Assembly: GCA_963921935.1 (NCBI GenBank)
Contig: OY998178.1
Span: 44,260,951 to 44,324,950 of the forward strand
DNA from: Galeruca laticollis
Lineage: Eukaryota; Arthropoda; Insecta; Coleoptera; Chrysomelidae
Direction: 5' to 3'
DNA: 64,000 bases
The stretch's first letter is position 1, and each line of letters opens with the position of its first letter. The notes under the pieces are model-generated. The model had not been told where the DNA came from, ran no database searches, and saw only the letters and a program-made list of their open reading frames with translations. Of this stretch, positions 44,877-57,108 are shown one piece after another. The translations under genes and the position numbers were made by a program.

Positions 44877-46319
44877 CTTAGGTTATTGACCTCAATTGAA
44901 CTTAGATACTTTATTGAACATGAGCTTTTCATTTAATTTCTACTTGACTGCGCCATGTTGTATTATTAATAACGCCTGATACTGTATTATAATAACTGTA
45001 TTAATAATTAAAGTATTACAAATTCTCTAACAGTAAATTAACTTAACACACGTGTCTATTGCATAATCAGGCAATCCAACCTCATTCCTCTTCTTGACAT
45101 CTTTAGAGACTTATAACATATATAAACAAAGAACGTAGAACAAAACTAAATAAGATTGATAATTTCATGGCAGGTTGGTTAAATAAAACTTCTTATAATA
45201 AATTTTTTCATTTATTTTTGTGAAACAGCAATATGTGAATTTATATTACATTCATATAATATTTTCTTAAACTTAGTATTTATAATATATTAACGAATTT
45301 AAAGAAAATTGAGGCACCTGTTTAGCGGGTATCACTGTAAAAGTACACTCGTTGCTTTGTGGTGCGTATGCATTAGTAAGTACCGTGTTTTATCTTGTGA
45401 CAAATTAAACAATAGATATGCAAAACATGTCCATTTTTATACATAAAATAGGGGTTTATTCTTAACTAATCTCTGATTTGATGACCATTTGATTAAAATT
45501 AAGACCAGCTAATTAGTCATTCCAACAATAATATTTTTTAGATTCATGCAATCACTTTGGTTCTATAAATACTGACCTCTAAGTTAGTCATTAATATATA
45601 AAATCATTTGAATCAAATATTACTGATAAAACCAGCAAATATTTTTAAAGGAAGGTTCAACAGAAACTTGAATTTCAGCAAAATTTTGTTACTAAATAGA
45701 TACATGAAAAAACTTCGTTAAAAGAGGCAGTAAAGTTCATACACCTTAAAGACAAAAACTTTACATATTTGCAAATGTATATAACAATACTTAAGAAAGG
45801 CACAATATTAGAGAACTTTCAAAATGGAGAAAATTAAAAAGGAACAACAGGAACAAAATAAAAGCATCAAAGGTAAGAGTGACTGGAAAATCTTACAACA
45901 TGCTTATTGGCTATACAAAGTGATTCATTGGGAAATGTGTAAATATCTTGTAGGGGACACCGAATTATTTCTAAATAATCTATATTATATAATAAGCCTC
46001 TTATTATTTACACCTCATCTCAATTTAGTTGTATTGCTCATCTATTAATTAATTATATCTTAAGAAACACCAATACTTATGTTCTTTGCCCAATGTAGTG
46101 TTGACTAATAGAATAAAGGAAAATATTATTTCTTAAAAGATCATCCCAATCCGTTGGGTGTTACATTGACAAACAGGTTCTCCCTTGAAGTTTGGTGTGG
46201 TCATATATTCAACCATTAGTTGGGTCACATATCTCACCACACCTTATAACTGGTAAAGTTCATTTGAAGATTGGTATCCCCAAATAAGTCTTCCAACGCT
46301 ATAGGGTACGTCTCTTCAA
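44877..46319. other. no recognised gene
   Basis: AT-rich. The first few hundred bases may be Gypsy B leader or LTR, but no LTR ends could be matched. The open frame at 45824-46048 has no motif. Confidence 0.4.
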
Positions 46320-46445
46320 GAGTTAACCCTCTTAGGACTTGCTTTTCCAAACTCTTCGTTTGATATTGTTATTGTCCACGTCTCGCAACTGAACATAACT
46401 ACATTAGTAGTACTGTTTTATACAGAGTGATTTTCGTTTTGTCAG
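46320..46445 (-). pseudogene. short LINE RT C-terminal remnant
   Basis: Minus strand: LYKTVLL then, after a frameshift, VVMFSCETWTITISNEE, the connection motif of RTE/CR1-like RTs (family form YGSETWTLT). Too short to place further. Confidence 0.5.
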
Positions 46446-48354
46446 GTGTTTCAATTTTAAAAGATCTTGTAGGGTCTGTTTTTAGCTTCAGCGTAAACCA
46501 AAGTCATTATGTTAATTAAAATCCGTCTTCATGATGTAAAAAACTAGAAAAATTATTTACAATTATGATTTGAGACGAATTTAAAAATGCTCATATTCAA
46601 GAGAAAAACGTGTATTTTAATTTTTCAGGGTTTTCAGGGCTAGATTTGTAGAATATTTTCATTTATCATGTTCAGCGAATATAACAAAAATGTATGGTGG
46701 TGCATAAGTTATAATTAATAAAAAAATGGTTCTTGGTTGGTTATAAAGAATGAGAGAGCCAATATAGTATATTTAGAAACACCTCGATATCCCCATTTTT
46801 AAAAAAATCACCATCTTTAGTGTTGTTTTTGTCATAGTTTCTACATTTCAAACAATTTAGTGTAGTCTTAAATTTATTCAAATAGATTTTGAGCGTTTAC
46901 CACTGTAGTGTTTTTATAAGCGTACTTACTTCACTCAAAAATGTAATCATCAAAAAATATAATTTGCATAATTGCTTTAATTGACAGTTGTTGTATTTTA
47001 GCAGTTTTCCTTACAAAAAATTAGCACATAAATGGCCACTTACAATATCACAACTATTTATTATTGTGACATTAAAGCAGTTACATTTTCTGATGATTTT
47101 CGATGTTGTTATTTAAAAATTGACTCGTAGCGATTTTTATCGAAACTTTTGACAATTGACTATGTTCTCAACTTGTTATATTGTCTAAAATTTAAAATCT
47201 AAGTCAAATAAAAATTTACAATCCAAACAAAAAGACGAATTTGTTCGGAGTTCTCCCAAAAATTTCATGTCTTCAAAATCATAACATTTTCTATAAATAA
47301 TAATAAATAAATAACAAAACTATGACATTAGGGGATAACCTAAATAGAAAAAATCCAGGAGCATCTGTGGGTATATTTCAGGCGATCCCCTATTTTAAAA
47401 AAATTAAGCAACAAGTCTGGTATAACGCGGGGTTATTACTAAGTGAAAATAATTGGTAGTTTCTTTATTGCGAAATTATTTACGATTGTTTTTTCGATGT
47501 TTCATGCTGTTTTTTAAAACCATTCACACATACACATTTATTTCAATTCACAATATAAAATTAAACTTATCAATGTATCACCCGATTTTCTCACATACTT
47601 AATAACTATATAATATATATTCAAAAAAAGATACAAATGTTATGATTTTGAGAAAGAAAACAACGTACTAAAATCCTACCAACCCTTTAACGTAAAATTA
47701 GAAAAAAATATTGTCTACACTGCCTCTTCTTTTTATACACATCAATAGGTACGTATTCATTGGGCGTAAGTAACTAAATATAGTAAAAATCAGTTTTTTA
47801 AAAAATCACAAATAACAGTTTTGAAAATGTAATAATACAAAATTAAAATTGTTTTTTGTTCGATATTTTACAGATAAAATTGACTCCTTATTATTTTAGA
47901 AACTTGATTACAGGATAATTAATTTTTTTCCTTTTTTTACACAAATACGTTGTATTATATTTTGTATTTTCACTTGTACTTGTTAATTGTGGTATTTTTT
48001 CTCAATTTAACTGTCACTTTTGACGTCTACTGCCATCTACTTGAAAAATTAATTTAATTAAACTAAAAGCAGTCAGATACCAGTAGCCATCTACACATTA
48101 GAACAGATCAAAATAATCGGCTTTACCATTTCATCCAATAGATATCAATTCCTGATTCTAATACATGTTTTAAAAAATCTTTTCAACATGGGGAAAGGAA
48201 AAACGTTGTCATCTATCGATATTTGCTATATCTCATCCTTTTACAAATAAGCACTCAGTTGATTATCACATATACCGAGTCATTATTCAATAAATTTGTA
48301 TTGAGGTAATTCATATATTATTAAATAGGTACTTCTCTAGTTATACCCTTCCTT
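46446..48354. other. no recognised gene
   Basis: Strongly AT-rich, stop-dense, with long A and T runs. No motif, repeat unit or element end recognised. Confidence 0.45.
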
Positions 48355-48712
48355 TCAAATCATCCAGTTCAAATCTGCTTAGTCTGTCTTCCTTTTTTCA
48401 GTTGTAGGCGCTCCTGTGATTCTTTTTACCCTTATGCTCTCTGGCACTCTCTTGAAATGTCCATAGTCCTGAAGCGCTTAGTTTTTCTTGTATCTTAATT
48501 ATACAGTCAGTAGTTTATTCCCAGCTATTTTCTTTTCTTATAACTTCCCACAACGTTTGTGTATATGCTGACAGGGTTTTTGTCGCTTATTGTTGTTTCA
48601 AGGTATTTAAAACCTTACATAATCCAACATTTTGGCTAGGTATCCTGAAGTTTTCTGTGACCCTTCCGACATTTATTCTGTTTTTTGGAAGATAACTCTC
48701 AAGCATCATTAT
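48355..48712 (-). pseudogene. LINE C-terminal remnant
   Basis: Minus strand: upstream residues resembling LCKVLNTLKQQ, then YGHFKRVPESIRVKRITGAP and a KRKTD tail, matching the FGHVKRMPESRxxKR C-terminus of RTE/CR1-like LINEs. Stops and frameshifts throughout. It ends exactly where the inverted repeat at 48714 begins. Confidence 0.5.
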
Positions 48713-48713
48713 A

Positions 48714-48965
48714 CATTGAGCACGTAAAGGCTGGAACAAATTCGTTAAAAACTTGATTTGCTATTAGGGAAAAAAGCTCAGACACATATTTTTCACTTGC
48801 GCATTTTTGTGTGTAAGTACTCATATTTTTGATGACATCTTCACTGTTCGAGTTATCACGTCCTTATAATTTTTTTAAAAGGGAATAAATACCCTATTTT
48901 GATAGTACCATCAAAAAGAACACATTTTTCTGTGTAGGGATGACATATTTGTTTATGTTACAGAG
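48714..48965 (+). repeat. left arm of a ~250-bp inverted repeat
   Basis: Starts TA|CATTGAGCACGTAAAGG and matches the reverse complement of 53990-54243 over about 250 bp with scattered differences. TA adjoins each outer end. It probably is the terminal repeat of a Tc1/mariner-type element. Confidence 0.65.
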
Positions 48966-49059
48966 ATGTTAGAGAAATAAAAGATATTTCATTCATAATA
49001 ATGTAATTTATATAAGTGTAAACGGAATTAAATAAATCTACGTAAGTATTAAGTTAAAT

Positions 49060-49400
49060 GCCCAAATACAAACTATTTGCCCTGGACAATATGCAAGGCG
49101 ATGTTGACACTCTTGCAAAACATTATTAAGGGTATCAGCGTTAATTAAATTAATTTCGATCCTAATTCTCTCCTTTAGTTCATCAATATTATTAGGTCTG
49201 TTACCTTTTTACTTAGGGCACCCCCACAAAAAAAGCTAATGATGATAGATCAAGAGATCTAACTGGCCACTCTAAAAATCCTCGTCTAGCAATTGGAAAA
49301 AAATATTATTTAGATATTCACGTACATGCTGTGCGTAATGCGTTGGCGCTCCATCTTGCTGGTACCATAGTGAATTGTCCGGTAGGCTTATCTACAATTC
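49060..49400 (-). pseudogene. mariner-type transposase, C-terminal DDE part (DUF4817-associated family)
   Basis: Minus strand: LPDNSLWYQQDGAPTHYAQH (second catalytic Asp in QDGAPTH), REYLNNIFFQLL, then in shifted frames a degraded third block and RPNNIDELKERIRIEINLI with VLQECQHRLAYC. This is the C-terminal half of the family whose N-terminal half is at 2578-3992. The N-terminal half is not present here. It lies close to the left inverted-repeat arm and could be the transposase belonging to that repeat. Confidence 0.65.
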
Positions 49401-49739
49401 CTATACCAGTACAGTCATGAAGAAGACTGAATTAGTGTAGCTCTTGTTCGCCAGAAATTAGTTACAAATTCTAATCTATTACAGTGTAGATATATTTGAC
49501 CATACTAGAATAGCTTTTGTAAATTGATATCATTAGCCATTACATTTATTAGGTATGATCCATTTCAGTCAGTTGTTATCATTTTAAAAAAGTACAAACA
49601 CGGGAGTGGGGTATTCTGTGGTACAACTGTGGCGCTACGTGGTTTTGTCAGCTAACGGCTTTGTATTGCTTAAAACGATTCGTAATAATTGTAGGCAGTG
49701 ACATCCATTATTTGGAATTTTTGTGACTAAATTTTAGTG

Positions 49740-50213
49740 CAAGTTAACAAAAGGAAACACTTGTCAAGAAAAATGTGAAAATTTCATGAAATACTTTTCT
49801 TGCAGTAGAAATATTAACTGGATAGTAAGTAAAAAGATTAATAAATGCGTTCGTTATCAATTTCGTAATGTTTATATGTGTCATCTAGTTTAAAAGAATA
49901 AACGTTTAGTTAAGAAGAAAGGATGTTCAAGAAATTATAAATATAAAATTTTTAATAGTTATGAAGTGACTCTAAGACGAGCAAACTTATTAAAAAAAGG
50001 TTTAGAAGCGGCAATCAAAATAAATTCTGAAAATTCCCATCGAATTCAGGTTGTCAAAGCCTTTTGCCTATTACGATGCAATGAAGATACGAAATAAACT
50101 TTTCGCTGATATTTTGAATCTGGAATGACAGCTTCTGCAGCTAAGACTTACCACGAATTTTCCTTATCTGAAAATTGTGATAGCGACATTAATATGCTTC
50201 TGGTAAATGCATA
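49740..50213 (+). pseudogene. MULE-like transposase N-terminal region (degraded)
   Basis: Plus strand with in-frame stops: KCENFMKYFSCSRNINW, RYQFRNVYMCHL, then LKKGLEAAIKINSENSHRIQ, VVKAFCLL and YFESGMTASAAKTYHE. The order (a zinc-binding YxCH-like strand, then HxH, then a YFxxGMTPxxAxxxHE helix) is that of MULE-type transposases in arthropods. The catalytic domain is absent. The downstream open frame 50314-50592 carries no motif. Confidence 0.5.
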
Positions 50214-50551
50214 AGTTAACCCAACAGAAACACAGGTAACCTATTTTTATCATCATTGGAGTTATTGTTATTAACTACTAAGGATCGGGAAGATTTTGCT
50301 AAAATTACTTTAGGTGAACTGCAATGATTTAACCAGTTTTTATGATGAAATAAACACCAATAATCTCGAGGGAAGCAATGAGAATTGTGTTGCCCAGATA
50401 ATGACATTTCTGTGCAGTCAAATCAATCTGCAATGTATTAATGGTTGGTTTGATTTTCCAATTGCTGAAAGACTCAGTCATGATTACAACGAAAGTATTG
50501 AGAGAATGCAAGCCGAATGTGTAAGAATATCAGATATATTCTGTCCGTTCG

Positions 50552-50990
50552 ATATCAGGGGAGGAGGGGGCACGTTTGAATATGGGGTATAATTGAACAG
50601 CGTTCAAATGTCCCGCTATTGCATGAATTTTAATGTGAAACTTTGTGTGAGCAAAGAGATTACTCGAATAAAGCTGTACAAGTGATACAGACGCTTTCGT
50701 CGATACTTGTAAGGTTAGTATAAACAAAACTTATATCCAGTGTCTTTCACTATAACTTTCCGGTCATGAATATATCAGGAAATATCTTAAACTATAACAA
50801 GTATATAAATTTCAGTTATGGCCATTAATTAGGTGAGGTTTGTTTAATATTTTGTGAGAACCTTCGAGTTTTGTGATTATGGTGCTACCTATGATTATGA
50901 CAAAATTCAATTATATACATATGGGGCACCTTTGAACATTTCAATGGGGTACTATTGAACAGTGTTCAAAAATGCCCCAGCAATACAAAT
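50552..50990. repeat. pogo-like element A subterminal motif array
   Basis: Six copies, in both orientations, of GGGGYAYNNTTGAAC (near 50572, 50585, 50602, 50922, 50946, 50963), in two clusters. They lie between a probable left end (CAGGGGAGGAGGGGGCAC, about 50558) and the pogo-A coding sequence. Probably transposase binding sites. Confidence 0.6.
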
Positions 50991-51039
50991 AATGGTGATT
51001 TCTTGTTTTAATGTATTTTTTATAGATTTAATAATCAAT

Positions 51040-51491
51040 ATGGTGAGGACGTATAAGAAAAGAAAAAAGAAGCAAATTTGACAGAAGAAAACATGGCAAA
51101 GGCTATAGCAGCAGTAAAAGATAAAGAAATGTCTTTAAAAAAAGCTGCAGAAGTTTTTGGGGTGAAACACACCGCGTTGTTTTATCGCTTAAAGAAACAG
51201 CTTGAACAAGAAATATTCTCCTCAAAATACAGTTTTCGCCAAGTGTTCACCATGGATCAAGAAGTTATGTTAGTAAATTATACTTTGAACTGCTCCAGAC
51301 TTCATGGTCTGTCATATAGTGAGTTAAAGGTGTTCGTCTTTAATTATGCAAAAAGTCTTCGTAGAAAGTATCCACCATGCTGGGATATTAACAAGATGGC
51401 AGAGTTGGACTGGATGCAAGAGTTCATGCGATGGCACAAAAATCTAAGCTCGCGTACAGAAAAAAAACTGCAGCATCATATTTTCGCTTGA
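51040..51491 (+). pseudogene. pogo-like transposase A, DNA-binding half
   Basis: ATG at 51040 gives MVRTYKKRKKK, the start signature shared with copies B and C. After a frameshift near 51075, 51078-51491 encodes a psq-type helix-turn-helix (MSLKKAAEVFGVKHTALFYRL) and a CENP-B-like second domain (MLVNYTLNCSRLHGLSYSEL, then DWMQEFMRWHKNLS). These domains bind the element ends. The frame stops before the DDE_1 catalytic domain. A likely splice acceptor (TTTTTATAG) lies just upstream of the ATG. Protein similarity to B and C is only moderate, so it is a separate family. Confidence 0.7.
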
Positions 51492-51599
51492 TTACAATTT
51501 CCAGGTAACTATATGTCCTTCTTATACGTGGAAAAAATTATTAGAGAGCTCTCACTAAATTGTAGGTTATTTCGTGTTTACAAATTTGTTGGTGAATGC

Positions 51600-53533
51600 A
51601 CTTGGGTAAAATGAAACATTGTTCAGTTGGATAAAATGATACACCATGTCATTTTACACAAGTTAGAGTAATTTTGTGATATTAATATCTAAGGTACCTA
51701 ACATTTGTTTCAGTATGGTAGGGCAATACCAAAGAAAAACTACACGCCAGTCATGGGATCCAGTGCAAATGCAGGGAGTCCATGAAGCTGTGCAAAATGG
51801 TGAAATGGGATGGTTGAAGGCGTCAAAAACTTTTAATATCCCTCAAGCTATATTGAGAAGAAGAGTTGCCCGTAAAAATAAAATAATTGGCACTGACAAG
51901 GGCCTTGGCATTTATGAAATAACATTTTGCGCTTGTGCAGCATATAAAATTATTGGAGTCCAGTCTGTTTGGCTTATCTTGTAATGATATCAGTTCCTTG
52001 ATATACCAGTTAGCGGAACGGAATGGAATAACAAATCGTTTCAACCGAACTACTAAAATGGCTGGCTGGGATTGGTTGCGTGGATTTAAGTCTAGGAATC
52101 CTGATATATCACTCAGGCCTATCCACAGTAGAAAACCCCGGTAAAGTATTTGCTACAAAAAGCCGTAAACAAGTCGCACTAATCACAAGTGCAGAAAGAG
52201 GGCAACATATAACAACGGTTGCCTGTATAAGCTCAGCTGGTAATTTTATCCCTCCCACACTCATATTCTCTAAGTAAAACTGGTAACAGGAGTTAACAGA
52301 TGAAGCAGCATTAGGGACCCTCGAAATAGCACATGAAACAGGATGGATGACCGGTGAGATGTTTTTGAAGTGGATCCAATATTTTAAGGAGAATGTTCAT
52401 TCCTCTGTAGAAAATAAAGTAGACCTCCTACTTGACAGGCATACAAGTCACAAAAACGTCGAAGTTTTAACTTTTGCAAAATAATATGGGATTGTGATGT
52501 TATGCTTCCCGCCCTACTGTACACACCGACTACAGCCGCTTATTTGGTCCAATGAAAACTTACTATGACCAGGAAATAGCAAAATAGTTAAAGGGCCATT
52601 CGGACTGAAGTGTTTCTCAATATGAAGTTGGTGGATTCTTTGCCAAAGCTTATGGGAAGGCAGTGACAAATCATAATGCTACAAGTGGATTCTAAACAGC
52701 AGAATTTGGCCTATCAATTCAGACATATTTCCTGATTTTATTTATTCAATCCTGCAGCAGTTACAAACATACCACCAAAACAAGACACACTCCAAGTCTG
52801 GGTTGAGCCAGAAGAAAATAACAATAATGCTCAAGTTTGCGCCGAACAAAACAACACTTCTATGTCATCGACAGCAATTACAAATTCTCTTATTGGCCCT
52901 CAAGAAATTTCTCCTCTGCCATCCACTTCAGGTGTGCAACAAAGGTCTAAGAAAAGGAAAGCTGAGGGAACAACAGTTCTTACGAGCGCTCCTATTATTG
53001 AGGAGATAAAAGCCAAAGCCATTGAGAAGCAGGATGTAGAATCTGGCAGAGCTGCAAAACGTGCAAAGAAGAACCTATCTGCTCTACAACTAGCCGAAAC
53101 GGAAAATGATGCATTTCCAGTTGATGATAACGGCGAGGATCCCCCATGTTTACACTCCGTTCATATTCCGAGTCGGGGTAAAAGTAAACCTGGATTCGGT
53201 GCAAAAAATGGTCCAGTTGGGCACATTGTGACTGTACTAGGGTTAAAAAACCTCGCAAACAATATATTTGCGAACTGTGCTGAATTATTATGTGCTATTC
53301 TACTCAAATGGGTATAAGTCATTTTAGCCAAATGAACTTTGGCAAATGAAACATATTTTTGTTAAATTTTTTTGGTCATAAAATGAATGTTTCTTTGTTT
53401 TTCTTATGAATAAGTTGTTTGGTTGTGCAATACACTAATCATACCATATCTTTGCAAGTTAATATGTGAAAAAATAAATGTGTTACAAACTAAAAACAAA
53501 GTGGTACGTCATTTTAGCCCAGGTTCCCCTACA
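51600..53533 (+). mobile_element. pogo-like element B
   Basis: The right end reads CCTGGGCTAAAATGACGTAC inward from GTAGGGGAA (about 53533). The left end near 51600 has CACTTGGGTAAAATGA. Motif NGGNTAAAATGA recurs about six times at the two ends (51603, 51632, 51648, 53320, 53388, 53508). The exact left terminus is not clear, and it may interrupt element A. Confidence 0.6.
51715..53283 (+). pseudogene. pogo-like (psq HTH + DDE_1 + C-terminal zinc finger) transposase B
   Basis: ATG at 51715, preceded by an acceptor TTTGTTTCAG, gives MVGQYQRKTTRQSWD, then a psq helix-turn-helix (MGWLKASKTFNIPQAILRRR), CENP-B-like LAERNGITNRFN and WDWLRGFKSRNPDISLR. A deletion then removes the first catalytic Asp block, joining to KVFATKSRKQVALITSAERG and FIPPTLIFSK. 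The second Asp is present in LLLDRHTSHKN. The third-Asp block is shortened (HRLQPL then a gap). The C-terminal tail ends in a frameshifted zinc-finger-like stretch finishing YICELC and TGA at 53281. Several stops; dead. Confidence 0.75.
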
Positions 53534-53989
53534 TGTATGAAAAGTATACCAGGAAGACAGGCTTCTTGTAATTGTTTATATGTTCTTCAGTACACCAGGT
53601 ATCAAATTAATTTTAGGTTTTTTCGTAGAGATCTCGACTTTCAGTTGGTAGCAAACTCGAACATGCATTGTTTGCACATGTCAACACTTCAGCAGGATTT
53701 TCTAGCTCTATAACTGCACAATTATGAATTCACAATAACTTTTTCACAATAAGAACTTTTTGTGACAATTATCATTTTATATTTTTCAATGGTATCTGGT
53801 TTTTTTAGCAAACGTAATTGAAAACGTATGAAGTTGACGTGATTGTCTCCTGAAGCCTTTGTGGAAAAGTTAATGGAAAGTGTTAAACTTTTTTAAAATG
53901 TCTTACTTCGATGTAGGACATTCTCATCTTTATCGATACGATAAAATCATCAATCGCCTTCATTAACAAACTAGTTTAATTAAAAACTA
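53534..53989. other. no recognised gene
   Basis: AT-rich sequence between pogo-like element B and the right inverted-repeat arm. It might include the remainder of element A, but no motif supports this. Confidence 0.35.
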
Positions 53990-54243
53990 TTATGTCTCTA
54001 ATAAGATATGGTTATGTAACATAAAAAATATGACATCTGTAAACAGAAAAATGCGTTGTCTTTGATGGTAGTATCATTTCCATTTAAAAGAATGATAAGG
54101 ACGTCATAACTCGAACAGTAATGACAGCATCAAAACTATGAGTACAGCAAAAAATGCGCAACTGAAAAATAAAATCGACGTGTCTGAGCCAATAGCCGAA
54201 TCAAGCTTCTAACAATCTTGTTCCAACATTTACGTGCTCACTG
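53990..54243 (-). repeat. right arm of the ~250-bp inverted repeat
   Basis: Reverse complement starts CAGTGAGCACGTAAATG at 54243 next to TATA and parallels 48714-48965, including TTCGAGTT and GACGTCCTTAT blocks. Confidence 0.65.
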
Positions 54244-55189
54244 TATATAGAAACGAATGATATTCTATTTTGAATCCCAACTGTTTGTTATAAAGAAATA
54301 TAGTTGAATTGGTTATTGTCTACAGCACTTTATATTGAGGGATACTATGTAGATTCTTTCTTGAAATAGAAATATTTGCAATTATCAATATACAAAATAT
54401 TTTCATTGGAAAATCCTAACATGAATCCTCATTCAATCCTTGACTGTTTGGTTCCAATTAACAGTGCTGTTCCATATAATGGCGACTAGAGTAACAGTTT
54501 GCAATATTGAATTAGATGAATACTGTTTTATTTCATCTCTTCATTTCTATTGGATAAGAGGATGCCTCACATGAATTTTGTTCTGTTCTCTAAACATCTA
54601 ACAATACATCAAACACTTTACAAATATTACAGTAAAAAAATATTCTAATTTATGATGATAAAATGTGCCTGAGAACACTAGGCAAACAAAATATAAACAC
54701 GAATCATATGACCAGTACCGAATGACGAGAATGAAATGAATAATATGTATATATAATATAGTATTTATAAAAATCAAAAATAATTCAACAAAGGTACACG
54801 AAGCACCTAAAACTAACACTAGACTATATACAAAAAATATATACACAGAGTTCAAATACTTACTTATACACAAAATTATTTATTAAATGTATCAACAACT
54901 TCTATCATTCAATTTTACTGTACATAATTATAAATCTTCATTGAAGTGATAATATGTATATTATTCACCAAATGTATAAGGATTCCATTATTTAGTAAAG
55001 TGGCGCAATGAATAAATGCCATTATATGCAAGGAAATCACAATACTTTTTTTGTTTAGGACTTACTAGTTATTTCAAGTTTTTTTACTTAATTTTACACA
55101 ATAACTTAATGACGATTAGAAACATAAATGATAAAAATTTCAGAATTTGTGGCTAAAAGATTACTTCTGGATGTACATCTATAATAAAA
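54244..55189. other. no recognised gene
   Basis: AT-rich. The minus-strand open frame 54598-54873 is hydrophobic but compositionally trivial and looks like chance. Confidence 0.4.
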
Positions 55190-55570
55190 GAGTTTCAACA
55201 AAAATGATTTTGAGAATGGAGTTCTCGACAACACAAGAAATTTCATCTTAGTTCTCTAATGTTTTTTGATAATTTCGGCAGAAAATAAACTCTTGGAAAA
55301 CAGTGGCGAAATTCGTATAAAACATGTCAGAAGTATAAAATTTCAACTGTAGATTAGATACAATTTGTACATATATTGGACAATCAAGTAAAATATGGAG
55401 CACAGTTGTCTCAGTCCAGAGGAACTTTACATAACAATAGGTGTCCGTGTGATATTTGGGAATTTCTTAAGGGAGCTTTGGTAATGATGCACCACGCATG
55501 TGATTGCACCGCTTAGCCATTTTCTTTCATTTGTTCTCAGGTTCTCACTAGTTTTAATTTGGATGATTTC
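55190..55570 (-). pseudogene. LINE C-terminal remnant (HGHLL...HILLDCP type)
   Basis: Minus strand in several frames: SQISHGHLLLCKVPLD, then VLHILLDCPIYVQIV. This resembles the RLTHGYLL...C..C...VEHILLECPxY segment after RNase H in Jockey-type LINEs. The cysteines are largely lost. Short and degraded. Confidence 0.45.
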
Positions 55571-56408
55571 TAACAACATCTTTTTTACTCATCTGTAAAA
55601 TACGTAGCACATGCTTCTGGATTGAATTTTCTTCATTTGTAAGACTAGAGTGAGTATGTAATTATATGGTTGATTGTTATTATTGTAGAGACATTATATT
55701 ATAGTTTAAGGATGCATCCTAGTTAAATATAGAACCCCCTGTATATAGTGCCGGGTAAGAATGTAAATTTTAGGAAATGAGTAGACAATTTTGCAATAAG
55801 TTTGATAAATAATTATTGTAGTCTAAGTATTTTTATTTGGGGTGCTAGTGTAGTATGATAAATTTTTTATTTAGTATATTGAGGGATATAAAGAAAATTT
55901 GAGTTGATAGTGTTGTATAAATAATTAAAGAAGTCTATTCCTCTCTTGGCAATCCTGTAATATAACACAACATAATCTCTATATTATGGATTAATTTAGT
56001 TGCCTCCAGAATAGCTCATACTAGACTTATCAAATAAAATGCAATTAAGCTTTCATTTTATTCCACTTTTCTTCATCAAATATTGATTATTTTACCATAC
56101 ATCTTTTTGTATGTATGACGTTGTTATACTAAAAGATTGACACATTTAGAATACTCATCATAATTGCATGTAATAGTGATTGTGTGGCTTCACAAATAAT
56201 TCCATATTATTATATAGTTGTAGATTTTCAAACATTTATTTCTCAAAAAAAATATTAAAAAACGTTTTATCTTTGGTGCTAAAAAATTACAACTATTGAA
56301 CATGTTCATTTTCCTTAGCTAATAATTTGTGTGTGTGGTTATCTCTTTTTTAATGGTATTACGATGTTATATTTTTTCTTAGGCATTGAATTGATCAATT
56401 TACCCATA
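55571..56408. other. no recognised gene
   Basis: AT-rich, stop-dense; nothing recognised. Confidence 0.4.
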
Positions 56409-56603
56409 CAGTAGAAGAAAAGTGCCTGAGATGGGCATAGTGGTCGAGTTGGCATAGGAGTTAAATCTCATAGTTATATTAGAATTTACAGCTAATAACT
56501 GTGCAGTGGACTAACTTGCATTATGTGCATGATTCACAAAGTGCCTGTAAATCTACCTCGATATACCAAACTTATACGAAATATTCTGTGATTCTGAAGG
56601 TAT

Positions 56604-57064
56604 TGTTACGAACTCGCACACCGAAGCAGATACTACGTACGGCCCTGTAACCTTATGTTAACGGAGTTGAGAAAAAGGAGAGCGCGCCGAATTCTGAGAA
56701 GGTCAATTGGAATCTATTGTGACCGTCCTTTCTAAACATGTTCTCGAAAGGCATTTTAAGAAATATCGCGAAAGGCATGTCCCGTCCCGAATGTTCTAGT
56801 AAAAAAAGTTTTTCATATAAATACAGGACCGATCAGCGGATGAGTTTCAGTTTACAATTTGCCATAGTGAGATAAACAAATAAATTAGTGAATATAAATT
56901 AGTGAACTGTTTATATAAATTAGTCTAAGTGAATATACTGTATATATAAATTAAGTATTAGTGATTAGTGAGTTAGTGTTTAAATAAATTAGTGAGTAGC
57001 CATACCGAGTGTTTAAAATTTATCCCACCCGTTTATTGTTTAAATAAATAACAAAAACATTACA
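56604..57064 (+). repeat. 5' LTR of Gypsy A1
   Basis: 461 bp, TGTTACGAAC to AACATTACA. It carries a TATA-like box and several TTTAAATAAATAA stretches near the end that could serve for polyadenylation. It differs from the 3' LTR by scattered substitutions (for example TACGTACGG against TAAGTACGG) and a short indel. Confidence 0.95.
56816..56823 (+). promoter_or_regulatory. TATA-like box in the Gypsy A1 5' LTR
   Basis: TATAAATA in the middle of the LTR, followed about 30 bp downstream by a GAGTTTCAGTTTAC stretch, a plausible initiation region. The same box is in the 3' LTR. Confidence 0.5.
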
Positions 57065-57065
57065 T

Positions 57066-57082
57066 TGGTGTCAGGTGTGGGG
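57066..57082 (+). other. primer binding site, tRNA-Leu-like
   Basis: TGGTGTCAGGTGTGGGG, 1 nt after the 5' LTR. It resembles the complement of the 3' end of many tRNA-Leu species (TGGTGTCAGGAGTGGG), with one or two mismatches. This would prime minus-strand synthesis. Copy A2 has lost most of this site. Confidence 0.65.
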
Positions 57083-57108
57083 TAATATAAATAAATATCT
57101 ACGTAAAA

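Noticed and set aside
50314..50592. 92-residue open frame continuing the MULE-like protein
   Set aside because: No motif in the residues, different frame, and its end runs into pogo-A terminal repeats.
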